From positions 11,137,501-11,201,500 of the forward strand of contig JAPTOF010000009.1 in assembly GCA_028554755.1 (NCBI GenBank): DNA of 64,000 nucleotides, written 5' to 3'. A model generated the notes under the pieces. It did no database searches. It saw nothing but the letters and a program-made list of their open reading frames with translations, and was not told the DNA's origin. A program made the position numbers and the translations under genes. This document shows positions 26,119 to 39,244 of this stretch, in pieces. The DNA comes from Cordia subcordata. Taxonomy: Eukaryota > Streptophyta > Magnoliopsida > Boraginales > Cordiaceae. Every line of letters starts with the position of its first letter. Within the stretch, counting starts at the first letter, position 1.

Positions 26119-29100
26119 CTAGGTAAGATCGTCTTCGTCCAGTGGCTCTTCTTGCTCCTTTGCTGCATCACTCTTAAGGGCACTGACATCCCCAGTAGGC
26201 AATTTCCTTGCAAGCTTGATGATCTGAGCAAAATGTATGTTAGTTGTTGCATCATTTTCAATACCATGAACATGGTTGCTTATTTCTACCACAGTTAATC
26301 CTCACTGACGGAAATTCGATATTTCAAAGTTAACCACAAGCCAAATTGACAGTAATAGGAACCTAGTAGTTATTATCATTTGAGTTGATTTTTAAAGTTC
26401 TAGATGATTAAAGGAACGAACCACGTGATCCAGGTTGGAAATGATGCTAGAGTTAGCGACGCGTTTGATTTCTTCAACATCACCTTCTCTGTATGCTGAA
26501 AGAAGTTTATTAGCACAACGATTCTGATCACTGCTTACAAATGCCTCAATCCTGCATTATGAAGCTAACAGTCATCAGTAAAAGATTTCAGATAAGGTGA
26601 AATCATCAGGAGAGAAGTATGTAATTTGATTGCCAAAGATTAGATGTGCAAAAACGAATGAATTCTTTGTATGTGAAGTGACCTGAGGAAAAGGGGAACA
26701 AATAGAACTTCTTTCAATCATCATAGATTAAAGAGAGTCTACATAATAATTCATCAATATATATAAGGGGTTTTGAGTAGTAAGTGTCATTAAAATTCAG
26801 CTTCTCTGACATTGGCCTCTGGCTTTGAGTTCTTTGATGAAGAACTTGGAGTCTTGCTATGGTTTAGTGGCCTCGTCATTATGTGGTTCTGACAAATTTC
26901 CCAATTGAACAGTACTCTTCAAAATGGATTGAATAATTATTCATCTACTTGCGCTTAAGACTAAGTCAAGAAGGAAAAAAACAGATTCTTGGAGCAATCA
27001 CAGTGGCTGCTGCCATGAGTAAGACAATACTCGTGATGACAATACTGATGAAGCTATCTTGGCATATGATGACTGTTATAAGACCTCTGTGACTATTCAG
27101 GAGTTCCAGTGAAAATTTATTGAATAGAAGTCATGGCATGGAACGACAATACTGCAAAGAACTTGCCCACATAGAAAGAAATAGGATTTCTTCAGTTGCT
27201 ACACTGTTACAAAGCTGTAATTTAAATGTTTCCAATTGAAAGGTTCCACTTCATCAGCATTAACTGTGTTCAAGAGGTAGGGGAAATATTTATTTAATAT
27301 ACTGTTAAGTACGAGTTAAGTAATATATTATTATAATAAGTTTTTTTCCCACATCGAAAGAGATATTATATTTTTTGGTTGTCATAATATTATAAATAGA
27401 GTAGGCTAGTACTCTAAAAGGTACGAAGCCTTTAAACCATTCTTTTTATCTTTATGTCTCTTCATTATTAACATGGTATTAGAGCCAACCCTAACCTTAA
27501 AATAATATAATCCACTACAAAATACCACTACCAGCAGCTTCATTGTGGTTAGGCGACCTAGGAAGAGCCCGCGCCGAGCCTGAATCTCGCCGGAAAAATT
27601 ATATCAAAACCCTAACCCTAGATGCCATCTCCGATTAGCTATCATCTGATCATCTTTCCTCAATCTGAACCCACCAGTAGCTTTATCTTGCTGAGGCGAC
27701 CTTGGATGTCTTTTTCCTGTTGCCAGCAGACCCGCCACGCGCCACCACGCGCCGCCACGCCGCCGCCACGCGCCGTCGCCGGAGCTCCGGCCAACCACCA
27801 TCTCCGACCAGAATGATTGCGCCAGTCTACCCATCTCCGCTGTCTGGTTGGTTTCGCAAAATATTTACTCGATCATGCTTATTTATGATCAACAGGATTG
27901 TTGAGACGGCTCGTACTCTTCTTCTCCATAGACATGTACCTCTTCGTTTTTGGGATGATGCGGTCCTAACATCGTATTATCTTATCAACTGTATGCCATC
28001 CTCTGTGTTACATGATCAAATACCATTCTCTATTTTGTTTCCTCGAGATGCTATTTACATGCTTCCTCCTCGGGTTTTTGGATGTGTTTGCTTTGTCCAC
28101 AATCTCTCCCCTGGGGTAGACAAGTTAGGCCCTCGATCTATCAAGTGTGTGTTTCTTGGGTACTCGGCATCATAAGGGTTACCGTTGTTACTCTCCTGAG
28201 TTACAGCGATGGTTTGTATCAGCTGATGTTACCTTCTTTGAACACACTTCCTTTTTCCCTTCTACCACCACTTCTGATACCGTGGTTGAGTCTTTACCAC
28301 TTCCAGTACCTACCTTCGATGCACCTTTGGCCCCTTCTCCTACTTCAGACCTCACATCCACTCCTGATGCTACTTCACCACTGTCTCCCATTGCACGTCT
28401 AGATAGACTGGACCTCTGGGTTTATTCACGCTGATCATGTCCGTTGCTACCTGCCCCGGTATCCTCTGATTTGCTGCCTTCAGATCCAATTTTTGCTCAA
28501 TCGTCTGATCTTGACATGCCCATTGCTCTTCGTAAAGGTACTCGTTCTTGCACCACTAAGCACCCTATATCTAACTTTGTGTCTTACGATTCTTTGTCTC
28601 CTTCATATGCATCCTTTGTTGCCTCTCTTTCTTCTGTTTCCATTCCTAAGTCTGTGGCAGAGGCTTGTGCTCATCCTGGTTGACGGGCTGCTATGCTTGA
28701 AGAAATGTCTGCGTTACATTATAATGGAACTTGGGAGTTAGTTGATTTGCCACCTAGCAAGTCCTCTGTTGGTTGTCGATGGGTCTATATAGTGAAGGTC
28801 TCACCAGATGGTTAGGTAGATCGTTTGAAGGCTCAACTTGTGGCCAAGGGATACACACAGGTTTATGGTCTTGATTATAGTGACACATTTTCTCCCGTTG
28901 CTAAGATGTCCTCTGTTTGTATTATCCTTTCCTTGGCAGCTATTCACCATTGGTCACTTCATTAGTTGGATATCAAGAATGCTTTCCTGAATGGTGATAT
29001 TGATGAGGAAGTGTATATGGAGCAACCGCCAGGGTTTGTTGCTCAGGGGGAGTCTCAGAAGGTATGTCGTTTAAAGAAGGCCCTGTATGGTCTCAAGCAA

Positions 29101-32100
29101 TCTCCGAGGGCGTGGTTTAAATGCTTTAGTACTGCAGTTCTGGAATTTGGCATGACTCGCTGTAACGTGGACCATTCGGTGTTCTATCGATGCTCATCTG
29201 GTAAACGGCTTCTTTTGATTGTGTATGTAGATGATATTGTCATAACAGGTGATGATAGCAATGGGATTGATGAGTTGAAGGCTTTTCTTCATCAGCAATT
29301 CCAAACCAAAGATCTAGGGCCGCTTCACTATTTCTTGGGTATTGAGGTTGCACAGTCGAAGCAAGGGGTATTTATTACCCAACGTAAATATGCATTAGAT
29401 ACGTTAAGTGAGGCAGGGTTACTTGGTGCTCGACCTTGTGACTCACCTATGGACCCAAATGTGAAGCTTCTTCCAGATGAAGCAGAGTTGATATCAGATC
29501 CGGGGAAATACAGAAGGTTAGTTGAAAAACTCAATTACCTTACAGTTACTCTACCGGATATCTCTTTTGCAGTAAGTGTTGTCAGTCAATTTCTGAACTC
29601 TCCACGAGAAAGACATTGGGAAGCAGTTATTCGAATCTTACGGTATATTAAAGGCTCACCTGGGAAAGGCTTGTTGTATAGTGACCATGGGCACATGGAG
29701 GTTGTTGGGTACTCAGACGCTGATTGGGCAGGTAGTCCGACTGATAAAAGGTCCACCTCTGGTTTCTGTGTGTTTGTCGGAGAAAATCTTGTTTCCTGAA
29801 AGAGTAAGAAACAAGATGTAGCGGCCCGTTCAAGTGCTGAATCAGAATATCAAGCTATGGCAGTAGCCACTTGTGAGTTGATATGGGTAAAAAATCTTCT
29901 GAAAGAGATTCAAGTCACCTGTTCACGTCCTATGAAACTTGTTTGCGATAATCAGGCTATGATACATATTGCCACAAACCTAGTGTTTCATGAAAGGACT
30001 AAATACATTGAGATAGATTGTCACTTTGTTAGGCAGAAGCTATTATCCAAGGAGATTATTACTTCTTTCGTTAGCTCGAGTGATCAGTTAGCTGATCTAT
30101 TTACAAAGTCTCTTGGTGGTTCTCGGGTTAAATATATTTGTAACAAGTTGGGCACTTATGATATATATGCTCCAGCTTGAGGAGGAGTGTTAAGTACGAG
30201 TTAGGTAGTATATTATTATAATAAGTCTCTCTCCTACATCGGAAGAGATATCATATTTTTTGGTTCTCATAATATTATAAATAGAGTAGGCCAGTACAAG
30301 CCTTTAAACCATTCTCTTTATCTTTATGTCTCTTCCTTATTAACATATACTAAGAAAATTTAATATGAAAAGAAATCCTTGGAACAGTCAACCGTGGGAA
30401 TCAAACCTTAACCTACAACATAAAGCAAACTATAATGTAAGCTCACTGTCAATAACGCTAGTACTAGGGACAGCTAGTTCTAGCAGAAAGTACAGGACTT
30501 CCAAAAGACATTAACTCCCAAAATATGAGATATACGGAAGCACATAACTAATTGTCCGTTCTGAAACATTATATCAAGCAGAATGTATTCAACAGGTTGG
30601 ATATACCAACTCTTGTTCCAACTGAAAGAAAATAGTAACTTAGTGAAAATCAATTAAAAGAATATGACAGGAAAAAAAGTAGGGACTCAAGATAAGAGAA
30701 AAAACTTACTGACAACAATCATTATGGCACTTTTCCGCTTCTGTAAAGTCATGGGCATACAGATACACAATGATTGCACTTAGATACGCCTACAAAAAGA
30801 GCCCTCTTGTCATCAACTTATGTGACAAGTAACATTGAAAGAGGAAGTTTGTAGTTGTAAAGAATATAAATGAGAACCGCATAGAGCTCACGGACAACAG
30901 TTTCTATTGATCTGTAACAGTTTCCTTTGATTTGTTACTTCTTCGAGAGAAACCCATCTTGAAGTAGTGCCAGGTTTAGCATAGACCCACATCTGTCTAC
31001 TAGTTAGTCATGTACATTGTCTGAGTGGTTAACAAATAGCTAGGGGTCAATGCCCAATTATCCCTACCTCGCCCCAAATACCACTTAAAGGTGCTTGCTT
31101 TCAGAAGGAAACAGAAAGAAAATAAAGGGTAAGTGAAACGTCCAGACTGTACAAAGCAGTCTCAACACAACCTTCAACCTGAAATCCCATCCAAAATTGG
31201 CATAATCAGTAGAATCTCTCCCAATATACAGATTATGTATATGCATTGGTGTGAGAAGTGTGGCAAATAAATTTACTGGTTACTTACTCAAGAGATTGAA
31301 GCTAATCATAGAGTCATCTTCTAATCGGGCTACCAAACATCATATTTTCTCTTACTTAACATATTAGCTCTAGATCATAAATACTGCAAGAAAGATATAT
31401 AATGGAATAGAGAGGACTTATCTGTAAAGTTATACTTATGCCTTTAAAGTTCAGCTTCAGCAAATTTTGCAGGTCATTATGGAGGAATATGCTATAGTGT
31501 TCACTACATAAGGAACTTCAGAATTATTTTACCAGTCACACACATTTACTCTGGTAAGAATATCCAAGCTTGCTTGGAAGGAGGAACTGTCAAAACTGCC
31601 TCACAAGTGAAGATATGGTGCAGTGTTAGCTAATCCAATATCGGTCTCTCACTATATATATATATATAAACTATGGTGATCCCATCCCCATTAAGGCTGT
31701 GTAAAGGAAGATCCTTTCCTTGTTGATGATTATAAGCAAAGCTCAATTCCATGAGATTAGAGAATGAAATAAAATCAGACTCAAAAACTAGCGAAATTAG
31801 ACCCACAAAACGATAAAAGCTAAACGGTATAGGCATAAACTAGGTGTTATTACATACACACACAGACAGATGAAAACAACTCGTTTTTGTACATTGAAGA
31901 GCCAAAAGCCCAAGGCTTGTTCGGAAGTATTCTTACTTTTTTGTTTTCTAGACCAATTCAAAAAACGACTTCTAAGAACAAAAGAACAGAAAAATTATTG
32001 TTTCCAAGAACATTATCTATCAAACAGACTCCAGTATTGTATATTATAGACTTCACTCTGATCCTGTAACTAAATTGGCAGCATCAACAAGAGGCTGATA

Positions 32101-35100
32101 AAAAAGGAGATGCCAAAAATTACAAACATGTCCTATTTAAGTGGTACAATCAACCACCATATTGCCATCTTGAATAGTAAAAAATATATATTCATGCAAA
32201 GAAAATTTAAAAAGAAAACAAAAAACTGATAAATAGACAACAACCAAGCAGTTAAATTCTAGTTTTGTCATAGAATTGTGACAAAATTCGAAACCAAAAG
32301 AAGCTTTAGCCATTGAATTGTGGAGATCAATTTAATTTCCATTTTCTCAAAATCAATGGTTGTGGGAAAGGCAGTTTGTGAGGTTGTAATGGACCAGAAT
32401 GCTAGGAGATTGGAGAAGACTTTATGGAAACAAGGTAAAACTACACTTGTTCTTTTTCAACTTGACTTAAAAAAGTCTGTAATTCTTATTTCTCCAGTAC
32501 TCTAAATCACATTGTTCGCATTGTGGCGAAAGGTTCAATTTTCTGAAAAAATATTTTTGGGATTTTGAATGGGCCCTTCAACCTCAAAAAGAAAAGCCAT
32601 CGAATGGTGTGAGGATAAACTTCAATCTAAAGTTCTCAGACTTCAAGGCTGGGTCATCGGGAATTCAATCTAAATTTCTCATACTTCAAGGATGGGACAT
32701 CAAAATCAGAGAAAGAGCTTTAGCCCCAAAAGAAAAAAAAATAATAATAAATATTATATATATAATCGAAGTCAGAGAAAGGGCTTTAGCGCCAAAAGAA
32801 AAAAATAATACCTTGCACTGGCTATGAGTAGCATTGCACTTATCTGCAGCTAAGGCCCACCTTAGTAGAAAAGTTGCAGCATCGGTATATCTGGAGATAA
32901 TGAAACAATTGAAATTTAAGCTTCTAAAGATAGGTACATAAGATGACCAATATTGCAGTAATTTTTGACAATATGCAATTCTCTTAAATAAGATTTTAAT
33001 TTCAATCATTCTGAAATGAGTTCAGTGTCTAATTCAACAATCATTTCAGCTAGTAGCCTTAGACATGCTTTACACAAGAATGAATAAGTCAGCCAGTGCT
33101 TTTCAGCTAGTAGCCTTAGACAGAGATGGAAAGCTACTGGCTCCATCATCTAAACAGAAGGCAAGAGTATTTGAAGAATTACCTGTTATTCAAGACAAGC
33201 ATGAGAACAAAATCCAAGAGGGACCACCAATTTTCAACTTAAGACTTAATTGTTCCAAAAGTGTGAGAATCACACATCAATGTTACGTTTTCTTTTTGTG
33301 TGATGTTAAGTAGTCTGTGTCAATTACAGAAATCTCTTGTTTGGTAGACATTATCAAGTTGTGATTTTACGAAAATTGATTGTAAATGTACTTTTAACTT
33401 TTGACATGGTCAAAGTTCAGTTTTTGTGAACCACGACATCGAGGCATAGTTAGAAACTCCAATAGTCAAAAACAACCTCGTGAAGTGACTAACAAGGGAA
33501 ATGGTCTAGAACAGAAATAAATGGTGTCAGCAGATCCATATAGCTAATTCACTTAGTGTAAAAAGGTTTCATCTGGTATGGAATAGTCAAATAAGCTTTT
33601 CGCATGATCCAATTTTTCTTTCACTTTTCACAAAAAATACCAAGAGCATTTCAGGAGACAGAGACCATGTTGTTAGATAGGAAATCAACAGCAAAGTCAC
33701 ATTTGAGCAACAAAAACAAAAAAGTAGGTTTTGGTAGCCAAAATGCAGCACAATTTGGATTTCCATATCTATGTAATAACAATCAACAATGTAGATACTG
33801 TGCTCTGAAATGCTTGTAAAAACTTACTTTTCAAGCTTCAAATAAACAGCTGTGGCTGCACGATAAAGATCAAAGGCCATCTGTTCCTTCCCATCTTCTT
33901 CAAGAACATCACAAGCATCAGTGTATAGCTGAATAGCTTCAGCAGGCTTTGCATCTTCTAGAGCACTTCGTATAATGTAACATGTTTATCAATTATCAAA
34001 AATAAGTCACACAAATACATAATCTCCAGGAAAGAGATTAAAACTTAAGACATATAAAAAACACTAATTGGTTGCAGTTGTTTGAGAAATAACGTAACAG
34101 GGGACAAGGATCTTTCTTGTATAAGTTAAAGAAAAAGAACTACATCTATGCATGCAAGAAGAGAACAAAAGGTCTTCTAGATGAGCCAATATTTCTTTCA
34201 GTTCTTCCTTTTTTTCTCAGAGGGGCACCAAGGGGGAAGGTTCAATAATTGTGAATATTTATATATCATCCAATGCCCCCATTACTTTTGAAGTTATTGA
34301 AATGAAACGAACAGTTTGGATACATGAAGAACATTTCCTAGAGCACAATTGACTTGCAGATAAGGAATGGATGTGCAGTTCTTAACATTCTTGACAAAAT
34401 GAGACTATATTTGCATGTGCCATGAATGTAAACCATTTGGAACACCCACTGCAATTTAAAAGGGGGAAAGAAATCCAGTAAAATTATGATATCAACTGCA
34501 AACGAGTTCAATCCAAATACAACCATTCTTCTACTCATTAACCTGGATGGTCGTCCATTGAATTTTTAACATGAAAAGAACTATTTATTTAAGTGCATCA
34601 AGCAGAAGATTGTTAACTTTATATGGGTGTGTATACATATTTATACAGGAGTGTAATAGAAGAATGTTTATCTTCCTAAATATGAATACTATATATGATT
34701 AACTATTCAGGGATTTTCTGCTGAAAACCAAAAAGCATTCATAATTCATAATCAGAAGAAAGAAGCATTTAAAGCTAGAATTACAGAGAAAAATCAAATG
34801 TGTACCGTGCACCCTTCGCAAGTGCATCTGATGCAGGTTGTGGCCTTCCACATTGATTATATAATTCAGATGCCTGTCTATAGAAGTCAGCTACTTCATT
34901 CCAGTTGCCTAATTCCTTTGCTAGAGCAGCAGCAGATTCCATGTGCTTTGCAGCATCCCAAGGCCTGATTTACTCATTAAGGATGTTCCAAATGTCAGTT
35001 ATATGAAGAAATTACATATCCAATTTCACCTTGAAACTTGTAACAAAGTAAGCAGGATACGAAGAGAGCATCTCTTGTCCTTTGGAAGCTTTTTCGAAGG

Positions 35101-36349
35101 CGGCTTTTGCTTTCTCATAGTCTTTGGCAAGCCTATACGCGTTGGCTACAAGAGAAGATACACCCCTATTAATGAACAGCAATCCAAGAAGCTGCTATCT
35201 AATGATACTAATTTCACTATGGTTAAGTTACCAGCCTGCTCATACAGAGCTGTGGCACTTTTCCAATCAGCACTCCACCTTGTAAGAGTGAGTTTTGTTC
35301 TACAAATTAAACAACAAAATAAATACTGATTGATCATCTTCATAAGATAAAGCACACAATTGCAACTTTATATTTCTAAATGCAGTAAACACTTTAGTGA
35401 ACAGCACATGCCACACCATCAGTACATGCAATTAAACCAATGGTAGAACCCACAAACTGGTTTTGATTGATTTTATCCATTTGGCAGGTTCTAGAAGTGG
35501 AAACAACATCTGCAATAATACATACACCAGAACCAAAGTGCATTTGACCCTTTCTCATGCAACACGTAGCCGGATATTCATGCACATTACTACTCTCCGT
35601 TAGGTAGGTTCTTCAATTGCATGACCATTAATATACTAGCAAGATCCACAACATGACACGACATTTATTGAATTTATTGGCACACAAGGTAGCTCTGCAA
35701 GTAAATCAATTCCCGTCATTATTGCATCAATTAATCTGATAGCAGAACCTACCATCTGACTTATGTGATTATCTATTAATCTTGTCCACCACGACTTATG
35801 CAATATTTACTTAATTTTAACCATAGACATCACACGTTCGACCTGCAAATTGATCAGTAGTTTCACACCATGATCAACAGATAAAATAGAATACCACATC
35901 ACACACACTAAACAAATAAGAGTTTATGACCACATTAGGTTCTACCTATACTTATGATAAATGATCCAACAGTAAAAACCACAATCTGTGAATTACACAC
36001 GTTTTTATGGGTTTTATCTACACTTATGACACGTAATTCAAGTGAAATGTTAGATATCACCGGTTTTGAATATTTGGTTTTCATCTCCAAAAATGCAATA
36101 AGATTCTACTTTAATTATAAACAAAAATGAAAAAAAAGGAAAAAAGAACACAAAAAAAAAAGAAAGAAAAAGAGAGATTCAAGAATCATTTACTTGCAAA
36201 TCAAATCCACAAAAACAGAATCTAAAGAAAATGAGAATTGACATTTTCACATCTCAAAAGTGTGTGTGTGAGAGAGAGAGAGGAAGGGTCAAGATACAAT
36301 ACAGCTTATCGGCTTTGGCGATCAACTTGCCGGGATCGGAAGAGCTCAT
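26119..36349 (-). CDS. GSNAP: Gamma-soluble NSF attachment protein (gamma-SNAP)
   Basis: Gamma-SNAP is an adaptor that helps NSF disassemble SNARE complexes in membrane traffic. Nine exons read on the minus strand: 36349-36303, 35299-35232, 35145-35061, 34964-34806, 33965-33828, 32890-32812, 30789-30710, 26551-26422 and 26223-26119. Summed length is 891 bases, 296 residues plus stop, with all phases and GT-AG sites consistent; the Arabidopsis protein is of similar length. It starts [19 protein letters not shown], contains TPR-like helices ([40 protein letters not shown]) and ends [20 protein letters not shown] then LDEDDLT. No lesions were found. The eighth intron (26552-30709) has received a copia element, and the gene still looks functional. 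The plant gamma form is preferred over alpha-SNAP because of the C-terminal match. Confidence 0.95.
27303..27473 (+). repeat. Left LTR of the copia element
   Basis: 171 bp, TGTTAAGTACGAG...TTAACA, with ATAAATAG (TATA-like) near 27391. Confidence 0.93.
27813..30180 (+). pseudogene. Copia pol remnant: integrase C-part, reverse transcriptase, RNase H
   Basis: Integrase residues ([40 protein letters not shown]) begin soon after the leader, so the upstream gag and protease are missing. A frameshift follows near 28175. Stops interrupt the frame at 28681 (TGA), 28813 (TAG), 28963 (TAG, where the family has Gln before [10 protein letters not shown]) and 29797 (TGA). The longest open stretch holds reverse transcriptase with an intact YVDD at 29224-29235, and RNase H has [13 protein letters not shown] near 29825-29862. 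The frame ends at 30180, eight bases before the right LTR. It cannot make a working polyprotein. Confidence 0.93.
30188..30345 (+). repeat. Right LTR of the copia element
   Basis: 158 bp, TG...CA, followed by target duplication TATAC. Confidence 0.93.
32706..32811. repeat. Short direct duplication next to a gamma-SNAP splice donor
   Basis: The phrase cagagaaagRgctttagcSc followed by caaaagaaaaaaa occurs at about 32706-32742 and 32772-32806. The right copy lies a few bases from the 5' splice site of the sixth gamma-SNAP intron (donor at 32811 on the minus strand). Confidence 0.75.
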
Positions 36350-36420
36350 TTCTGAGATGATGGTGGTGGTGGTGGTGAGTCCTCTTCTTGGTCAAAATGT
36401 CCAATTCAGTTTTGCTTAAG
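36350..36420 (-). promoter_or_regulatory. Gamma-SNAP 5' leader with (CCA)n run
   Basis: Directly upstream of the ATG on the minus strand is a run of CCA/CAC triplets (36359-36377) after a purine-rich stretch; this looks like a plant 5' UTR. No clear TATA box was assigned. Confidence 0.4.
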
Positions 36421-36539
36421 GCTCTCCTCTGTGTGTTGGGCGCTTTTTTTTGGGCTTTCTTGCTGGGCCTCTTCCTTCTTTTCCTTTCCGTTTTTTTGCT
36501 GGCTACTTGCCCTCCGGAAACTTTATCACGTTGCTGCAG

Positions 36540-36775
36540 GTGTGTAATATGTTCAACTAAATAAACAATTATTGGGTATCGAATAAATAATTGTGAAAAT
36601 TGAACAAATAATTACTGGATAAATAGTTGTGGGATATTAGACAAACAATCACTGAACAAACAGATGTGGAGTACTGAATAAACAGTTATTGGATAAATAG
36701 TTGTGGAGACTAGATAAACAGTCACTGAACCATACTGGACAAACAGTTGTGGGGTACTGGACAAACAAACAAGTA
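36540..36775. repeat. Degenerate minisatellite upstream of gamma-SNAP
   Basis: Irregular tandem units made of the words ggataaatagttgtggRg, tactgRacaaacagt and cactgaac recur about five to six times. The unit length varies around 35-45 bases. Non-coding. Confidence 0.7.
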
Positions 36776-39106
36776 CATGATATAATTTGCATTGTTCTCC
36801 TTGTATTAATTTTTCTTTCTTCGACTTTTCATCATGCAAAGATTTCAAATCTATATATTTATACTATTTAATAAAATAATTGATTGAATTGTGGCAGGTC
36901 ATGCCCTCAACTATTTTTGCTTCTTAAAATTAGTTTTTATTGAAAAAAGTTCATAAATCTCTTTGTTCTCTCTTAGTGTGCATGTATGTATGTGTTTTTA
37001 TTTAATGCTTGGTTAGAGCAAGATTGTTTGTTGAATTTCTTTACATTTTCTCGTTAAAGTTAATTTTTTTTATTATTGAAAAAGTGATAAAACTTTTTAA
37101 AGAATCGTATTATATAGATTTAAAGAAAATGAGAAATTGACATGCCAGTAAAATCATTAAAATATTGTGTTGTATAGATTCAAAGCAAAGGCGAAGAAGA
37201 AAGTCAATTAGATGTGCTTTAAATCTATATAATACGACTCTTTGTATAGTAATTGATGTATATCAATTGTATGTCATGTAGTCTACTACGTTACTGGTTA
37301 TATTCCGAAATTTTCGTATTTCGCTTTTTTATGTCATTTCTGAATCTCACACCAGCCCACTAGTTTACTGTTTATATAAAATTTATGGCACTTAATATTT
37401 ATATTGCAAATTGTATAACATAGACAAAAAATTTTCCTTTCTTGGGTTGCTTCTCGATTTTTAAGCTTACTCCATACGTTATTTATAGATTTCCATTATT
37501 TTCACCATTCTATTTGACCGAATATTTCAATAAATTTACCAAAGGAATCTAGATATATTGTTTCCATTATGATATTTTACAAACTTTTGCCATGTAATTA
37601 ACTTAATATTCAATAGGAAATTCGACCATATTATATTTTGATGTATTTTAGATACATTCATTGGCATATCTCGTTTTAGATACAATTTAAAATTTTCAAA
37701 AGTTCAAAAAAATTAAAAAAATCAAACATTTTGACAAAATTCAGATATTCTAAAAGTCGAAAAATAAAAAAATTGAAAAAATTAAAAGTAAAAAAATTGT
37801 TTTTTGCTACAATTTATGATTTAAAAAGTAAAAAAAAATAAAAAGAAACAAAAATAAAAAATTTTAAAATTAAAAATCCTAAAAATTCCAAATTCATGAT
37901 TTGTAAATTATAAAATACAAACTACAAATTACAAAAAAAAAATGTAGAAATTAAATATATAAAAACTAAAATATAAAATATAAAAAATAAACAATAAAAT
38001 TCAAAATTTTTAAGAGTATTCAATTTTTTGTGTTTTTTTGTGAGGTCAAAACTCAATTTTTTAATAAAATTTTTTTATCAAATAAATTATTTTTTTGAAT
38101 TATTTCTAAATAAAAACTTAATTCTCTCATATTTTTTCTTTTTAGCACTTAACTCTTATCTATTAAAAAAAAAAAGGACTTCTAAAGACATGGTAATTAC
38201 ACATGCATTCACAAGTGTTTCTTTAAATCTTTCTCCATTGCATTTCATAAAATATGCTTTTGGCACGCATATGATGTCTTGTTATAGAGTGAGCTTTTCA
38301 TATATACTCCTCATTTCATTGGATAAAATATGCTTATCTTTCTTTGTAGCTTTCTCCATTGCATCACAGGTCCAAAAAATGCGTGGCAACAACATGTATT
38401 TGATTGACCTGAGTCTACCACCATTGCTAGATGAGGTATAGTAGCATATACAATTGACAAAAAAAAATTTTGCCCTACAGTCTTTGGTTCTTTCATAGTT
38501 TTGAAGGTCTTTCACCACCGTTGTTTGTACAATTGCATCACAAAATACTAAGTAGCCAAAGATTTCCTCCTTTATAGGATGAGTATACTCTCGACGAGGT
38601 TCTCTATGCACTTATGTATGACTAAGCCAGTTTCCTCTCCTGCAATTTTCAAATATAATAAACTTCCTTTTCAATTACACGAATATCAAATTATATGTTT
38701 ATTACATAGAGATGAAAATATACATTTCCACGGCTTTTCAATTTAGCTCTCTCATATTGTTACTAATTATATTGTACTATAGCTAAAAAGAATGTTGTCC
38801 AAAAATTACTCATATATTTTGTTTGCAAAAAAAAAAAAAAAGAAAAAAACTACAAATAGAATCTACAATGCGTATGCTAAACGTACGCTGCCAATTGATG
38901 CTAAGAGAACCATTAGGTACATGTATTTAAATTGCGTGTATCCGTCAAATTATAGAGATATGTAGCTATATATTCTATAGTGAAGATATCAAGATGCATT
39001 ATTGTTATGATATTATCGCTTCGTTGATGCACATTAACTTGATATAGTACAATTGGCTTTCCCTTCTTTCCTCTTTCTTCCTATAATGTGTGTTTCTTTG
39101 AGTGCC
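36776..39106. other. AT-rich spacer between gamma-SNAP and the TyrRS pseudogene
   Basis: 37650-38000 is almost pure A/T words (aaaattaaaaa). Two overlapping frames near 38028-38611 on opposite strands have no resemblance to a family I know. The phrase ttctccattgcat is repeated nearby (38231, 38351). No supported gene. Confidence 0.45.
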
Positions 39107-39244
39107 AAGGAGAAGTATATAATAATGAGAAGCGTAGGACAAGAATGACTACAAGAAGATGAGTTGAAGAATCTCTTGGAGAAAAAGCCTCAACCCATTT
39201 GCTACAATGGCTTTGAGTCCTCTAGTCATATGCATATTGCTCAG

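Larger units (their letters stand above)
27303..30345 (+). mobile_element. Ty1/copia retrotransposon, internally deleted, inside the gamma-SNAP intron
   Basis: The LTRs are 27303-27473 (171 bp) and 30188-30345 (158 bp), TG...CA, flanked by the 5-bp duplication TATAC (27298-27302 and 30346-30350). TGGTATTAGAGCC follows the left LTR (primer site for initiator tRNA-Met, one base off the usual form) and GGAGGAG precedes the right LTR. The element is only 3.04 kb: gag, protease and the N-terminal part of integrase are gone, while the end of integrase, reverse transcriptase and RNase H remain. It lies antisense to the host gene. LTR2 lacks a 13-base stretch present in LTR1, and the LTRs differ at more than ten other positions, so it is not a recent insertion. 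Confidence 0.95.

Noticed and set aside
26119..36349. Alpha-SNAP as the identity of the minus-strand gene
   Set aside because: The SNAP fold is shared, but the N-terminal and C-terminal sequences ([22 protein letters not shown]) fit the plant gamma form.
38028..38611. Overlapping open frames on both strands, possible small genes
   Set aside because: No start context, no family resemblance, AT-driven composition and no splice-supported partner exons.
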